Part shown: in pieces, positions 9,867 to 20,660 of the stretch
How positions within the stretch are numbered: the first letter of the stretch is position 1
Layout: each line of letters starts with the position of its first letter
Source: Agapanthus africanus
Taxonomy: Eukaryota; Streptophyta; Magnoliopsida; Asparagales; Amaryllidaceae
Direction of reading: 5' to 3'
NCBI GenBank assembly: GCA_030015575.1
Contig: JASDDO010000006.1
Span: forward strand, 207,643,632 to 207,707,631
DNA length: 64,000 nucleotides
Made by a program: the position numbers and the translations under genes
The notes under the pieces: generated by a model
Database searches by the model: none
The model's input: the letters and a program-made list of their open reading frames with translations, nothing else
What the model was told of the DNA's origin: nothing

Positions 9867-11986
9867 TGTAAGTCTATGCTAGCGCCCCGGCCGTCTACAG
9901 ACGCCAAAATGCGGAACAAAACTTTTAAACTGGCGCTATCGTATACTTTAACCCGGATCTACCATTATTGCTAAACTAACAAACTGTAAAGAGTGTAGAA
10001 TGGTTATACCGAACGATCCGAGTCCTTCATTCTTTAACCATCATCCCACGCTCCGTTGCAGCTGCTCCGATCTCGTCGATCTCCGATGTCCTCGTCGAGG
10101 TGGCACCACATGATCGGTTCTTTAAACGGGCTCCCGCCTCTGACTCGAGGCAACTCGATCGCCAAGTTTGCTAAAAGAGACGACCAAGAATGATGTAGAG
10201 AATGAGTAGATGACTTTGTCTCACTTCGTCCAAATCCGTGGACGATCGGTTAATGAAGTTGCCGAGGGAATTGGGTGATGGAATGAAATGAACTGTAAAA
10301 TTCCATGCACCCCAAATACTATCATATCTTTTTACAACCATGAAAAATCAAGTGAGTGAGAGAGAGAGAGGGGCCGGCCTCTTATAGTAAGAGGGGGGGT
10401 GACCGTAGGAGAAAAATGGTAACCATAAGCAAAAGATATTATGAACAAATATCCTAAGGAAAACAAAACCATTAATAACAAAGCATGAGTCATTAAACAC
10501 ATCATCAAAAAACCATTAATGCACTAATGAGTCATGAAGCCTAGTCATCATCTAGAACCTTCTAGAAGCATGACTCTCTCTCATCCAAGAAAAGATAAAT
10601 CCTTCTTTAACCGAATGTTAAAAGACGGCTGATAGAAAACTGGAAACTGGCAACTTCCAAAAGTGATCCTGAAACGAATTTCAGGACAACCCCGAAACTG
10701 TATAAATATACCCGCATTTGTATTACGACCGAATACAAATGCAACTGAGACAAAGATATTATACCTACTCAATATAATACTCGGATCCGGCTTAAACCAA
10801 AGCCGACCAGTATCATCTGCCCAAAAACTGACACGTGCGTAAACGCACGTGCATTTTCCGAACCCTGCCATAAAACCATACGGCCTCTACAACGTTTCGC
10901 CCGAACTTGGGAAACTGTCTGTGGGGGACTCTAATGACTCGTCAGTACCCTGGCAGTGGGTTTAACCACAAACCGTCAGCGGCACTAGCTATGCGTAACG
11001 GCTGCCCATGGACTGACCTCAAGGGTGGCCGAGGAGCGAACTCAAGGGAGACCGATGAGCGAACTCCTCCGAAAACCCTACTGAGCCTAACAGTGACAAT
11101 GTATATACAGTCCGGTCCGTTCGTCTATGAGTATCGCATACCTGCCTAGGGGGCTAGTAACGTCAGACCCCCAATAGCAGTATAAGTCGTGTCGGAGTGA
11201 AGCCCAATAACACCCTGAGATACTACTGGAGTACCTACCAGTAAATCTCCTGCCATGGCTATGGACTTTGTGTAATGGCTCTCCTAGACACAGCACGATC
11301 TCGCCCCCAATACCGGGAGAGACGAATCCCCTGCCGATCCGCTCACGTGCCTCCATATGGCTCGGGACTGTACCCAAAAGCTACCTGTTTGCACGACTCC
11401 TTTGAGCCGTGGTAGGGTAGAAATCAAAGCACAGTAGGAACTCACACGAGACAAATGACGACCTCAGGTCGATGAACTAACCTGTACACATGTCACCAGG
11501 GAACTGCTATCTGACGGTAGATATAATACTAACTAGCAGATTCCCGGCGAGTCCTGTCCGGTGTACTCATAACCCAATGAGCACCTGTATACATCTTAGG
11601 TGATCCAACTGACACCAGTGGCTTGTGAGACCGGCCACCGCCCCTCGTCGGGGTCTCGACTGTACACACTAGTCTACTCCGGAATATCGATGCCCTGTCT
11701 CGAAACTCCCACGACTAGGGACCACAATTAAGGATATGCGTATAAACTACCCAACTCTCACGTATATGATCGCCATCATACTGTTGGTAGTAAAGCAAGA
11801 TCCTAAGGGCTCTATCAAAGTGTAACATGCAATCAGTCACCTGAACATGTACACGACTGATAAAGGCAAACCAGATAGCATACTATCATATCGAGTAAGA
11901 CTGTCCTACCGGTATAGGTCCTCCGCAATCATTGCAATCACGTACCTGCGATCCAATAATTGACTATGAGGGCACTATCTCCAACA
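9867..11986 (-). repeat. 5' LTR of element I-C
   Basis: This 2120-bp LTR is nearly identical to 2373-4502. It should contain the promoter and RNA start of the element, but I could not place a TATA box with confidence. It is followed on the plus strand by the TSD. Confidence 0.93.
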
Positions 11987-11991
11987 GTTGT
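11987..11991. other. Target-site duplication GTTGT, right copy (element I-C)
   Basis: This matches 2368-2372 and marks the insertion of element I-C into the older family I element. Confidence 0.95.
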
Positions 11992-12502
11992 TCTTGCACT
12001 AGATGCAATAAGTTGATATTGATCCAATCCTGGAGGAACAGTCGGGAGGCAGTTATCATTCCAGGCTTCCAAGGTGACCTGGACGACAGGGAGGTTGTCA
12101 GAGTTATAGTTTTCCTTCTGACGAAGGGCAGTATTTTGGACAGGTGGTCCAAGGCAATACTGAAGGTGGCATGGCCCAGGATACTGATTAAGTTCAGTTG
12201 ACGATACAGTCTAAGAAGTTTGGATTTTGAGTTCATTTATGAGTTAGGTCCCATCAGACATCCAGACATTCTAAGACAGGTATTGCTCATTTCGGGAGAT
12301 AGCTTTCTCCACGAACTTGAGATAGAGAGAGACATAGAAAGGAACATCAGAGCGGATCCACTCACTGAGACTATTCCTCGAACGCAATAGTTTCGCAAAC
12401 GGATTTTGTGAGACTGGCAACTAGAGGAGTTGGGTGTTCGGTATCACACGGGCTGTGAGTATGCGACATCGCAATAATTAGCTTTGAGTGCAAGTGGGAG
12501 AT
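11992..12502 (+). pseudogene. Family I copia internal region, right part (RNase H end and polypurine tract)
   Basis: This continues the internal region of 1-2372 after the I-C insertion. The part at 12240-12390 corresponds to the RNase H tail (GGATCCACTCACTGAGAC encodes the decayed ADPLTE stretch) and carries the extra base in CTAAGACAGG. It ends in the polypurine tract AAGTGGGAGAT (12492-12502) directly before the LTR. Confidence 0.8.
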
Positions 12503-14811
12503 TGTTGGAGATAGTGCCCTCAGAGTCAATTATTGGATCACAGGCACGTGATTGCAATGATTGAGGGAGGACCTATCCCGGTAGGACAGTCTTACTCGAG
12601 ATGATAGTATGCTATCTGGTTTACCTTTATCATCGTGTACTGCTTTAGGTGACCTGACATGTCGCTATTGCACGTTGATAGAGCCCCTAGGATTCTTGCT
12701 TGACTGCCAGCAGTATGAGGGCGATCATATAAGTGAGAGCTGGAGTCTATAAGCACATCCTTAAAAGGTCCCTAGTCGTAGGAGTTTCGAGACAGGGCAT
12801 CGATACTCCAGAGTAGACTAGTGTATACAGTCGAGACCCCGTCGAGGGGCGGTGGCCGGTCTCACAAGCCACTGGTGTCAGTTGGATCACCTAAGATGTA
12901 TACAGGTGCTCATTGGGTTATGAGTACACCGGACAGGACTCGCCGGGAACATGCTAGTTGGTCTTATACCTGACGTCAGATAGCAGTTCCCTGGTGACAT
13001 GTGTACAGGTTAGTTCATCGACCTGGGGATCGTCATTTGTCTCGTGTGAGTTCCCACTGTGCTTTGATTACTACCCTACCACGGCTCAAAGGAGTCGTGC
13101 AAACAGGTTTTAGTTGGGTACAGTCCCGAGCCACATGGAGGCAGTGAGCGGATCTTCAGGGGTTCGTCTCTCCCGGTATTGGGGGTGAGGTCGCGCTGTG
13201 TCTAGGAGAGCCATTACACAAAGTCCTTGGCCAAGGCAGGAGATTTACTGGTAGGTATTCCAGTAGTATCTCAGGGTGTTCTAGGCTACACTCCGACACG
13301 ACTTGTACCGCTTTTGGGGGTCTGACTTTTACCAACCCCCTAGGCCCGACATGCGATGCTCATAGACGAACGGACCGGACTGTACGGATATTGTCACTGA
13401 CAGGCTCAGTAGGGTGTCAGGATGAGTTCGCTCATCGACGTCCCTTTTAGTCAATAGCCGGTGGCCCGTTACGTATTGGCTTATACCTCTGACGTGCTAG
13501 TGGTTAAATCCACAGCCATAGTATTGACGAGTCTTTAGAGTCCACCACACTTTCAGTTACTCAGGCTTTCGGGCGAAACGCTGTAGAGGCCGTATGGAGA
13601 TATGGCAGGGTCCGATCAGATATGTGCGGTATTGCACGGATCAGGATCGGACGGTTAGTACTAGTGGCCGTATGGTTATATGGCAGGGTTCGATCAGATA
13701 CGTGCGGTATTGTACGGATCAGGATCGGACGGATATTACTAGCCGGCTTTGGTTTAAGCCGGATCCTAGTATAGTACAGTGTAGATTTTGTCTCATTGCA
13801 TTTGTATCCGGATGGAATACAGATGCGGGTGTGTATGCACAGTATCGGGGTTTTCCTGTAATTTATTACGGGACCAGTTTTCTGGAGTTGCCAGTTTGCA
13901 TTCCGTTCCGGCCGGTTTTCTTTTATTCCTTCTCGGCCGGACTTTTCGTTGGAGGGGGGTTAATTGCAAGTTTGCAATTAACTTTGTTGTGAGGGGCTTT
14001 CTTGCAAATGTATTCATTTTGATAGGATAATCCTCTTTCATCCATGATGGTGCATTAATTGAGATTTGATAGGATATGGGTTTGATGTGATTTTGTGAGG
14101 GTTAGTTTGGTTTAAATTCTTTTTCCCACCCATGAAATGTATGGGGCCGGCCACTGTTATTTTGGGTGAGGGGTGGGGTTTAATTATTTTGTGTGAAGAA
14201 ATTTCCTTCATGTATTTTGGTGGACCCCCCCTCCTTTGTGAGTGTGTTGTGAGGTGCTTATTTGATTTGAGCTTGGTTTTGATTAATTGACTACACCTAT
14301 ATACTTCACACACAAAATGGTTTCCAGGGAGCACCATTTTTGTTTTGGCCGAGCTAAATTCCTGGCATGCTCCTTTTTCTCCCTCTTGCATCCATGAAAT
14401 TATAGTGCAAAATTCCTCCAAAAATGGCAACCTCATAACCCCAAAAGAGACAAGCTTCTACACTATATCTATAGCAAACCTTGGACGCGTCGGCTAGCCA
14501 ACTTCGCGCCCGAGTTGCCTTGGTCAAGAGGTGGGAGCCCGTAAAAGATTTTGGCCATGTGGTGCCCGTTTCGACGAGGAGGTGACAAACGAAGTATCCG
14601 CGGTAGATCGGAGTGGAGACGAAGACCGGAGGACTCAGATCACTCGGTATATCTCTTCCCCTTCTTGTATTTTGCTAGATCTAGTTTAATGGCACGATCC
14701 GGGGTTTAGTGCGCGGTGGTGCCGGTTTGCTAAGTCCGCAAAATTAAAGTTTATCACCGCTTCCGCATTTGGCCGTCGGGTTGACGGCCGGGGCGCCACC
14801 GTGCACTTACA
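12503..14811 (+). repeat. Family I LTR 1 of a tandem pair
   Basis: The LTR runs from TGTTGGAG to CTTACA and is 2309 bp long. It contains a 76-bp tandem duplication (about 13588-13740, starting GGCCGTATGG) that is also present in LTR 2 but single in the LTRs of I-C and I-D. The 132-codon frame at 13594-13992 is this duplication read as protein and is not a gene. It is followed by internal sequence with no primer-binding site. Confidence 0.9.
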
Positions 14812-15254
14812 CAGGCTTCCAAGGCGACCTGGACGATAAGGAGGTTGTCAGAGTTATAGTTTTCCTTCCGACGAGGGGTAGAATTTTGGACAGGTGATCC
14901 AAGGCAATACTGAGGGAGGCATGGCGCAGGATACTGATTAAGTTCAGTTGACAATACAGTCTAAGAAGTTTGGATTTGGAGTTCATTTATAAGCTAGGTC
15001 CCATCAGACATCCAGACATATTCTAAGACAGGTGTTGCTCATTTCGGGAGATGGGTTTCTCCGCGAACTTGAGATATAGAGAGACATAGAAAGAAACATT
15101 AAAGCGGATCCACTCACTGAGGCTATTCCTCGAACGCAATAGTTTTGCAAACGAGCTTTGTGAGACTGACTAGTAGAGGAGTTGGGTGTTCGGTATCACA
15201 CGGGCTGTGAGTATGCGACATCGCAATAATTAGCCTTGAGTGCAAGTGGGAGAT
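14812..15254 (+). pseudogene. 443-bp internal remnant between two family I LTRs
   Basis: The sequence matches the last part of a family I internal region (compare 12062-12502): the decayed RNase H tail with the CTAAGACAGG insertion, then the polypurine tract at 15244-15254. It abuts LTR 1 without a primer-binding site or leader, so about 5 kb of internal sequence has been deleted. Confidence 0.85.
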
Positions 15255-17460
15255 TGTTGGAGATAGTGCCCTCAGAGCCAATTATTGGATCACAGGCACG
15301 TGATTACAATAATTGAGGGAGGACCTACCCCGGTAGGACAGTCTTACTCAAGATGATAGTATGCTATCTGGTTTACCTTTATCATCGTGTACTGCTTTAG
15401 GTGACCTGACATGTCTCTATTGTACGTTGATAGAGCCCCTAGGATTCTTGCTTGACCACCAGCAGTATGAGGGCGATCATATAAGTGGGAGCTGGGGTCT
15501 ATAAGCACATCCTTAAAAGGTCCCTAGTCGTGGGAGTTTCGAGACAGGGCATCGATACTCCAGAGTAGACAAGTATATACAGTCGAGACCCCGACGAGGG
15601 GCGGTGGCCGGTCTCACAAGCTACTGGTGTCAGTTGGTTCATCGAAGATGTATACAGGTGCTCATTGGGTTATGAGTACACCGGACAGGACTCGCCGGGA
15701 ACATGCTAGTTGGTCTTATACCTGACGTCAGATAGCAGTTCCCTGGTGACATGTGTACATGTTAGTTCATCGACCTGGGGATCGTCATTTGTCTCGTGTG
15801 AGTTCCCACTGTACTTTGATTACTACCCTACCACGCTCAAAGGAGACGTGCAAACAGGTTTTAGTTGGGTACAGTCCCGAGCCACATGGAGGCAGTGAGC
15901 GGATCTTCAGGGGTTCGTCTCTCCCGGTATTGGGGGTGAGGTCGCGCTGTGTCTAGGAGAGCCATTACACGATGCCCTCGGCCGAGGCAGGAGATTTACT
16001 GGTAGGTATTACAGTAGTATCTCAGGGTGTTCTGGGCTACACTCCGACACGACTTGTACCGCTTTTGGGGGTCTGACTTTTACCAACCCCCTAGGCCCGC
16101 CATGCGATGCTCATAGACGAACAGACCGGACTGTATGGATATTGTCACTGACAGGCTCAGTAGGGTGTCAGGATGAGTTCGCTCATCGACGTCCCTTTTG
16201 GTCAATAGCTGGTAGCCCGTCACGTATGGCTAATACCTCTGACGTGCTAGTGGTTAAATCCACAGCCATAGTATTGACGAGTCTTTAGAGTCCCCCACAT
16301 TCAGTTACTCAAGTTTCGGGCGAAACGCTGTAGAGGCCGTATGGAGATATGGCAGGGTTCGATCAGATACGTGCGGTATTGCACGGATCAGGATCGGACG
16401 GTTAGTACTAGAGGCCGTATGGATATATGGCAGGGTTTGATCAGATACGTGCGGTATTGCACGGATCAGGATCAGACGGATAATACTAGCCAGCTTTGGT
16501 TTAAGCCGGATCCTAGTATAGTACAGTGTAGATTTTGTCTCATTGCATTTGTATTTCGGTCGGAATACAAATGCGGGTGTGTATACACAGTATCGGGGTT
16601 TTCCTGTAATTTATTACGGGACCAGTTTTCTGGAGTTCCCAGTTTGTTTTCCGTTTCGGCCATTTTCGTTTGTATCTTTCATTGGCCGAAGATTGGTGGA
16701 GGAGGGCTTATTTGCATTTGTGCAAATAAGAAATTATGGAAGGGGGTCTTTGCATATTATTGTATCATGATACTTGCACCATCATTGCTTGACTTTCTTT
16801 AGTCATCATGTTTTGACTTGTGGTTTCATGATGGTTGTGGTGGAGTGAGGTTCTCCTTTTGTGATCATTGTTTATCATTGTAACCTTCTCTCTCTCTCTT
16901 GTATGATGGGGGGCTTATTCTTTTTCATTGCTACATTCTCTCTCTCCCTACCTCACTTGGCCGGCCACATGAGATGAGGGCTGTCCCATTTTTGAGGGTG
17001 GTTCTTTGTTGATATCATATCAATTTTCCTCACCAAAATTCCCAAGAAAAACTCCATGGTTCATCCCTCCACTAAAAGGCAACATCCACTACTCCGAAAT
17101 GAGACATGAGCACTACACATTCTACAGCAAATCTTGGGCACGTTGACTCGCCAACTTCGTGCCCGAGTTGCCTCGGTATAGAGGTGGGAGCCCGTAAAAG
17201 AAGCAGGCGACGTGGTGCCCTTCCGGCGAGGTGATGGAGACCGGACATTCCGAGGGAGATCGGGATGACGGCGAGAAGACCGGAGGACACGGATCGCTCG
17301 GTATATCTCTCTTCCCCATCTTGTAGTTAGTTAGGACTAGTTAATGGCACGATCCGGGTTTATAGTGCGCGGTGGTGCCGGTTCAAGAAAATTTAAAGTA
17401 AATCACCGCTTCCGCATTCCGGCGTCGGATTGACGGCCGGGGCGCCGCCGTGCACTCACA
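15255..17460 (+). repeat. Family I LTR 2 of a tandem pair
   Basis: This 2206-bp LTR starts TGTTGGAG and ends CACTCACA. It shares the 76-bp duplication (about 16335-16487) with LTR 1. It ends inside a family II LTR: the sequence from 17461 matches 45868 onward. The family I array therefore sits in the 3' LTR of element II-A, whose other part is presumably left of the window. Confidence 0.88.
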
Positions 17461-19009
17461 AATGGTTAGGTCACAAAATATCATAAGTAGAAACGAAAGA
17501 GTGGACTAAGTCAATGCATATCTTTAAGCTTCTAGCTTTGATTAAATCCACTAATTTGTAATTACTTAATGATAAATGAAATCCTAACATAAACCCTAGC
17601 ATGGTATGAGTCTCATACATACATGTTGCATGTGTAACCTAGCATGTCTCAATAATATATATCACAAATATAATATTTATGTAACAAAAGAAAACAATAC
17701 AATTAACATATATCACATATATGTTAAATGCATCGTAAGTGAGAATAATAAATATTTGAGTGAGCATATATAATATATATATATATATATTATATTATTT
17801 CATCGAATCAACACTTGATCCGATAACCTGGCTATATCATATATAACCGGCCGATATCACATATCGCGAGAACAGAATACGGTATCACATACGCGTATCA
17901 ATCTTGATCCCGCACATATCACATATATGCTCCTACTCCGTTTCGCTTGAGCCAGGAAACCCCTGTGTAGGACTCTAAAGACTCGTCAATACGCCTGCAG
18001 TAGGTGATGATCACATCAAACACCCACAAGCTGCAAGCGGTCAGCTAAACGTATCACCTACCTGGGTATTGAGTGACCAGAAGATCAACAAGAAGGCCTG
18101 TACATACTCCAGTGAATCCAATCAGTAACACTACCGTACAGTCCGTTCTCTTCGTCTGATATGTCGCATATCCAGTCTAGGGGTGGTAAACGTTAGACCC
18201 CAATAACCGATAAGTCGTGTCGATGTGAGGCTCATAACGGATCGAGAAACTACTGATAACACTTACCAGCAGATCTCCATATCATCCCTGGCCAGGGACT
18301 TCCAGTTACAGCCAATCGAACACAGTGCAACATCTACCCCCAATACCGGGAGAGACGAAACCCTTCCTATCGCTCATTGCCTCCATGTGATTCGGGACTG
18401 TACCCAAAAGCCACCGTTTTGCACGTTCTCTTGAACGTGGTAAGGTGGAAATCAAAGCACAGTGGGAATCACACAAGACTCTATGACGATCTCGGGTTTA
18501 CAGACTAACCTGTACCAGTGTCACCAGAGAACTGCTATCTGACGATAGGTATAATACCAACAAGGAGTTCTCGGCGAGTCCGTTCAGTGTACCCAGTCTC
18601 TACTGAGCACCCGTATACCATCTTTGATGTCAAACACTAATGGATGCGGGATCATCCATCGCCCATCATATGGGTCAAGAGGCGTATACGCTAGTCTACT
18701 CTGGAGTATCGACGCCCTGTCTTGATACACCCTCTACTAGGAACAGTTATAGGATGTACTTGTGGACTATCCTGGCCCCACTAGTATGATCTCCATCATA
18801 TTCCTAGTAGTCAAGTACATATCCTAAGGGCTTTATCAACATGTGAGAGCAAGACAGTAACCCAATACAAGTCAACATGTTAAGACAAAGTGCAACCAGA
18901 TAGCATACTATCATATCGAGCAAGAAAGTCCTTTATATATATATCCAAGCATCCACTATAATATACATCATATGTACAACAATGGCCTCTAGAGCATACA
19001 TAACTAACA
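17461..19009 (-). repeat. 3' LTR of family II element II-A (truncated)
   Basis: The sequence is homologous to 45868-47425. On the minus strand it starts TGTTAGTTATGTATGC next to the polypurine tract. The part distal to 17461 is missing because family I sequence was inserted. An AT dinucleotide run lies at 17775-17800. Confidence 0.9.
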
Positions 19010-19020
19010 ATCTCCCATTT
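19010..19020 (-). promoter_or_regulatory. Polypurine tract of element II-A
   Basis: The minus strand reads AAATGGGAGAT directly before the LTR start TGTTAG. Confidence 0.8.
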
Positions 19021-19023
19021 GTA

Positions 19024-20337
19024 CTAAGGCCAGCTGTTGTAGTATCTCATACCTGACATCCTGAAGAGTCTCTCAAACTGTATCTGGGGAATGGCCTTCG
19101 TGACTGGATCCGCAGTGTTGTCCTTCGTGTCAACTCTCCTGACCTTGATCTCTCGGAGATCAACTATCTCCCGGATCAGGTGATACCGCCTTAGAATATG
19201 TCTGGATCTCTGATGGGACCTGGGTTCCTTGGCCAAAGCCACAGCTCCATTATTATCACAATACAAAGGTATTGGATGCTCCATGGACGGAACCACTCCA
19301 AGTTCAGTAATGAACTTCTTTATCCAGACAGCCTCTTTGGCAGCATCGTTGGCAGCGATGTATCCAGCCTCCATCGTTGAGTCTGCAACAGTTTCCTGTT
19401 TAGAACTCTTCCAACACACCGCCCTTCTATTGAGGGTGAAAACAGATCCCGAGTGCGACTTAGAGTCGTCCTTATCACTTTGGAAGCTCGAATCGGTAAA
19501 GGACTCCACCTGGAGTTCTCCGTTACCATACACCAAGAACATCTCCTTAGTCCTTCTCAAGTACTTGAGAATGTTCTTCACAGCTGTCCAGTGATTCTCT
19601 CTAGGATCTGCTTGATACCTACTCACTACACTTAGTGAGTATGCTACATCCGGTCTGGTACATAGCATCGCGTACATGATAGAGCCTACTGCCGAAGCAT
19701 AGGGTATCCCTTGCATGCGAGATCTCTCCAAATCAGTCTTAGGAGACATCTCATTGGAGAGAGTGAGTCCTGAGATCGTGGGTAAATTCCCAAGCTTGGA
19801 TTCTTCCATACTAAACCTCTTTAGTATGGTGTCAATGTACCTGGACTGGGACAATCCCGGTATCCGTTTAGATCTATCTCTATAGATTTTAATCCCCAAA
19901 ATGCAGGAGGCATCACCTAGATCTTTCATTGAGAATCTTTGTGATAAGAAGAGCTTGACCGAGTGCAGCATATGAACATCATTTCCTCCCAAGAGTATGT
20001 CATCCACGTACAATATGAGGAAGACAACCTTACTCTCTGCTACCTTCTTGTATATACAAGGTTCATCTATGTTCTTGATGAAGTCAAACTCTTTGACTAC
20101 AACATCAAAACAGATGGTCCAACTTCGCGATGCCTGCTTTAACCCGTAAATGGATTTAAGCAGCTTGCACACCTTTCCGCTGCTCCCACTGTCTACGAAG
20201 CCCTCTGGATGAGTCATGTACACGCACTCCTCTAAATTAGCATTTAGAAAGGCGGTCTTAACATCCATCTGCCTCATTTCGCAGTCATGGTATGCATCAA
20301 TGGCAAGTAGAATCCGGATGGACTTAAGCATAGCCAC
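19024..20337 (-). CDS. pol: Copia pol fragment: reverse transcriptase and RNase H (element II-A)
   Basis: An open frame of 437 codons encodes most of a Ty1/copia reverse transcriptase and the whole RNase H. Visible motifs are QMDVKTAFLNANLEE (23-37), SIYGLKQASRSW (62-73), the catalytic YVDD (110-113) followed by ILLGGND, FTDSSFQSDKDD (280-291) with an RNase H aspartate, CDNNGAVAL (360-368) and TKDNTADPVTKAIP (404-417). The usual TEAEY of RNase H is changed to MEAGY (322-326), which keeps the first glutamate. The methionine at 1 is internal. Homologous coding continues upstream to about 20457 in the same frame (WIFKKK to DYDETFYPVA), and a one-base shift then separates it from the reverse transcriptase N-terminus. 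The ORF ends just before the polypurine tract. The family resemblance is to Angela/BARE/Tork elements. As part of a frame-broken polyprotein it is almost certainly non-functional. Confidence 0.9.
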   Translation of the reverse strand: MAMLKSIRILLAIDAYHDCEMRQMDVKTAFLNANLEECVYMTHPEGFVDSGSSGKVCKLLKSIYGLKQASRSWTICFDVVVKEFDFIKNIDEPCIYKKVAESKVVFLILYVDDILLGGNDVHMLHSVKLFLSQRFSMKDLGDASCILGIKIYRDRSKRIPGLSQSRYIDTILKRFSMEESKLGNLPTISGLTLSNEMSPKTDLERSRMQGIPYASAVGSIMYAMLCTRPDVAYSLSVVSRYQADPRENHWTAVKNILKYLRRTKEMFLVYGNGELQVESFTDSSFQSDKDDSKSHSGSVFTLNRRAVCWKSSKQETVADSTMEAGYIAANDAAKEAVWIKKFITELGVVPSMEHPIPLYCDNNGAVALAKEPRSHQRSRHILRRYHLIREIVDLREIKVRRVDTKDNTADPVTKAIPQIQFERLFRMSGMRYYNSWP

Positions 20338-20660
20338 TGGATAAAAGGTTTCGTCATAATCTACACCTGGTTGTTGACGAAAACCTTTTGCAACAAGTCT
20401 AGCTTTGAAAGTCTCAACTTTTCCATCTACACAAAGTTTCTTCTTAAAGATCCATTGCTCCCAATGGGTTTTACCCCTTCAGGAGTAACTTCCAAAGTCC
20501 ATACTTTGTTGGTGTACATGGATTCCATCTCAGATCGCATAGCATCCAGCCATTTCACAGAGTCCTCACTCGTGATGGCCTGCTCGAAGCTAGTTGGGTC
20601 ATCATCTTCCATGATGCAATCCTCGCTCCCACTGTCTATGAGAAAACCGTAGTATCTCTC
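20338..20660 (-). pseudogene. pol: Reverse transcriptase N-terminus, frameshifted (element II-A)
   Basis: The minus strand encodes DDDPTSFEQAITSED, then KWLDAMRSEMESMYTNKVW and PEGVKPIG, the standard start of copia reverse transcriptase. After KPIG the frame is lost: the expected KWIFKKK continues in another frame (about 20455-20465), so one base has been lost or gained. The upstream end, RYYGFLIDSGSEDC, is cut at 20660 by the family L insertion and continues into the integrase linker at 31543. Confidence 0.88.
20656..20660. other. Target-site duplication CTCTC, left copy (family L element)
   Basis: CTCTC precedes TGTCACGACC and is repeated at 31538-31542. Element II-B, uninterrupted here (about 60270-60285), reads GTATCTCTCAGGTGG, which is the empty site. 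Confidence 0.95.

Larger units (their letters stand above)
2373..11986 (-). mobile_element. Complete family I copia-like LTR retrotransposon, element I-C
   Basis: The element has two LTRs of about 2.12 kb, an intact primer-binding site (9854-9865), a polypurine tract (4503-4513) and a 5-bp TSD (GTTGT), so its boundaries are firm. Transcription is on the minus strand. The internal region is 5.36 kb and contains only broken pol. By eye the LTRs differ at about five positions plus one 10-bp indel, so the insertion is recent. It went into another family I element lying in the opposite orientation. Because pol is defective but the cis signals are intact, movement in trans is the likely explanation. 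Confidence 0.93.

Noticed and set aside
13594-13992. 132-codon frame with a repeated WQG...RYVRYCTDQD motif (also 16341-16802)
   Set aside because: The repeat is the 76-bp DNA duplication within family I LTRs. The single-copy LTRs lack the frame, and it matches no protein family I know.
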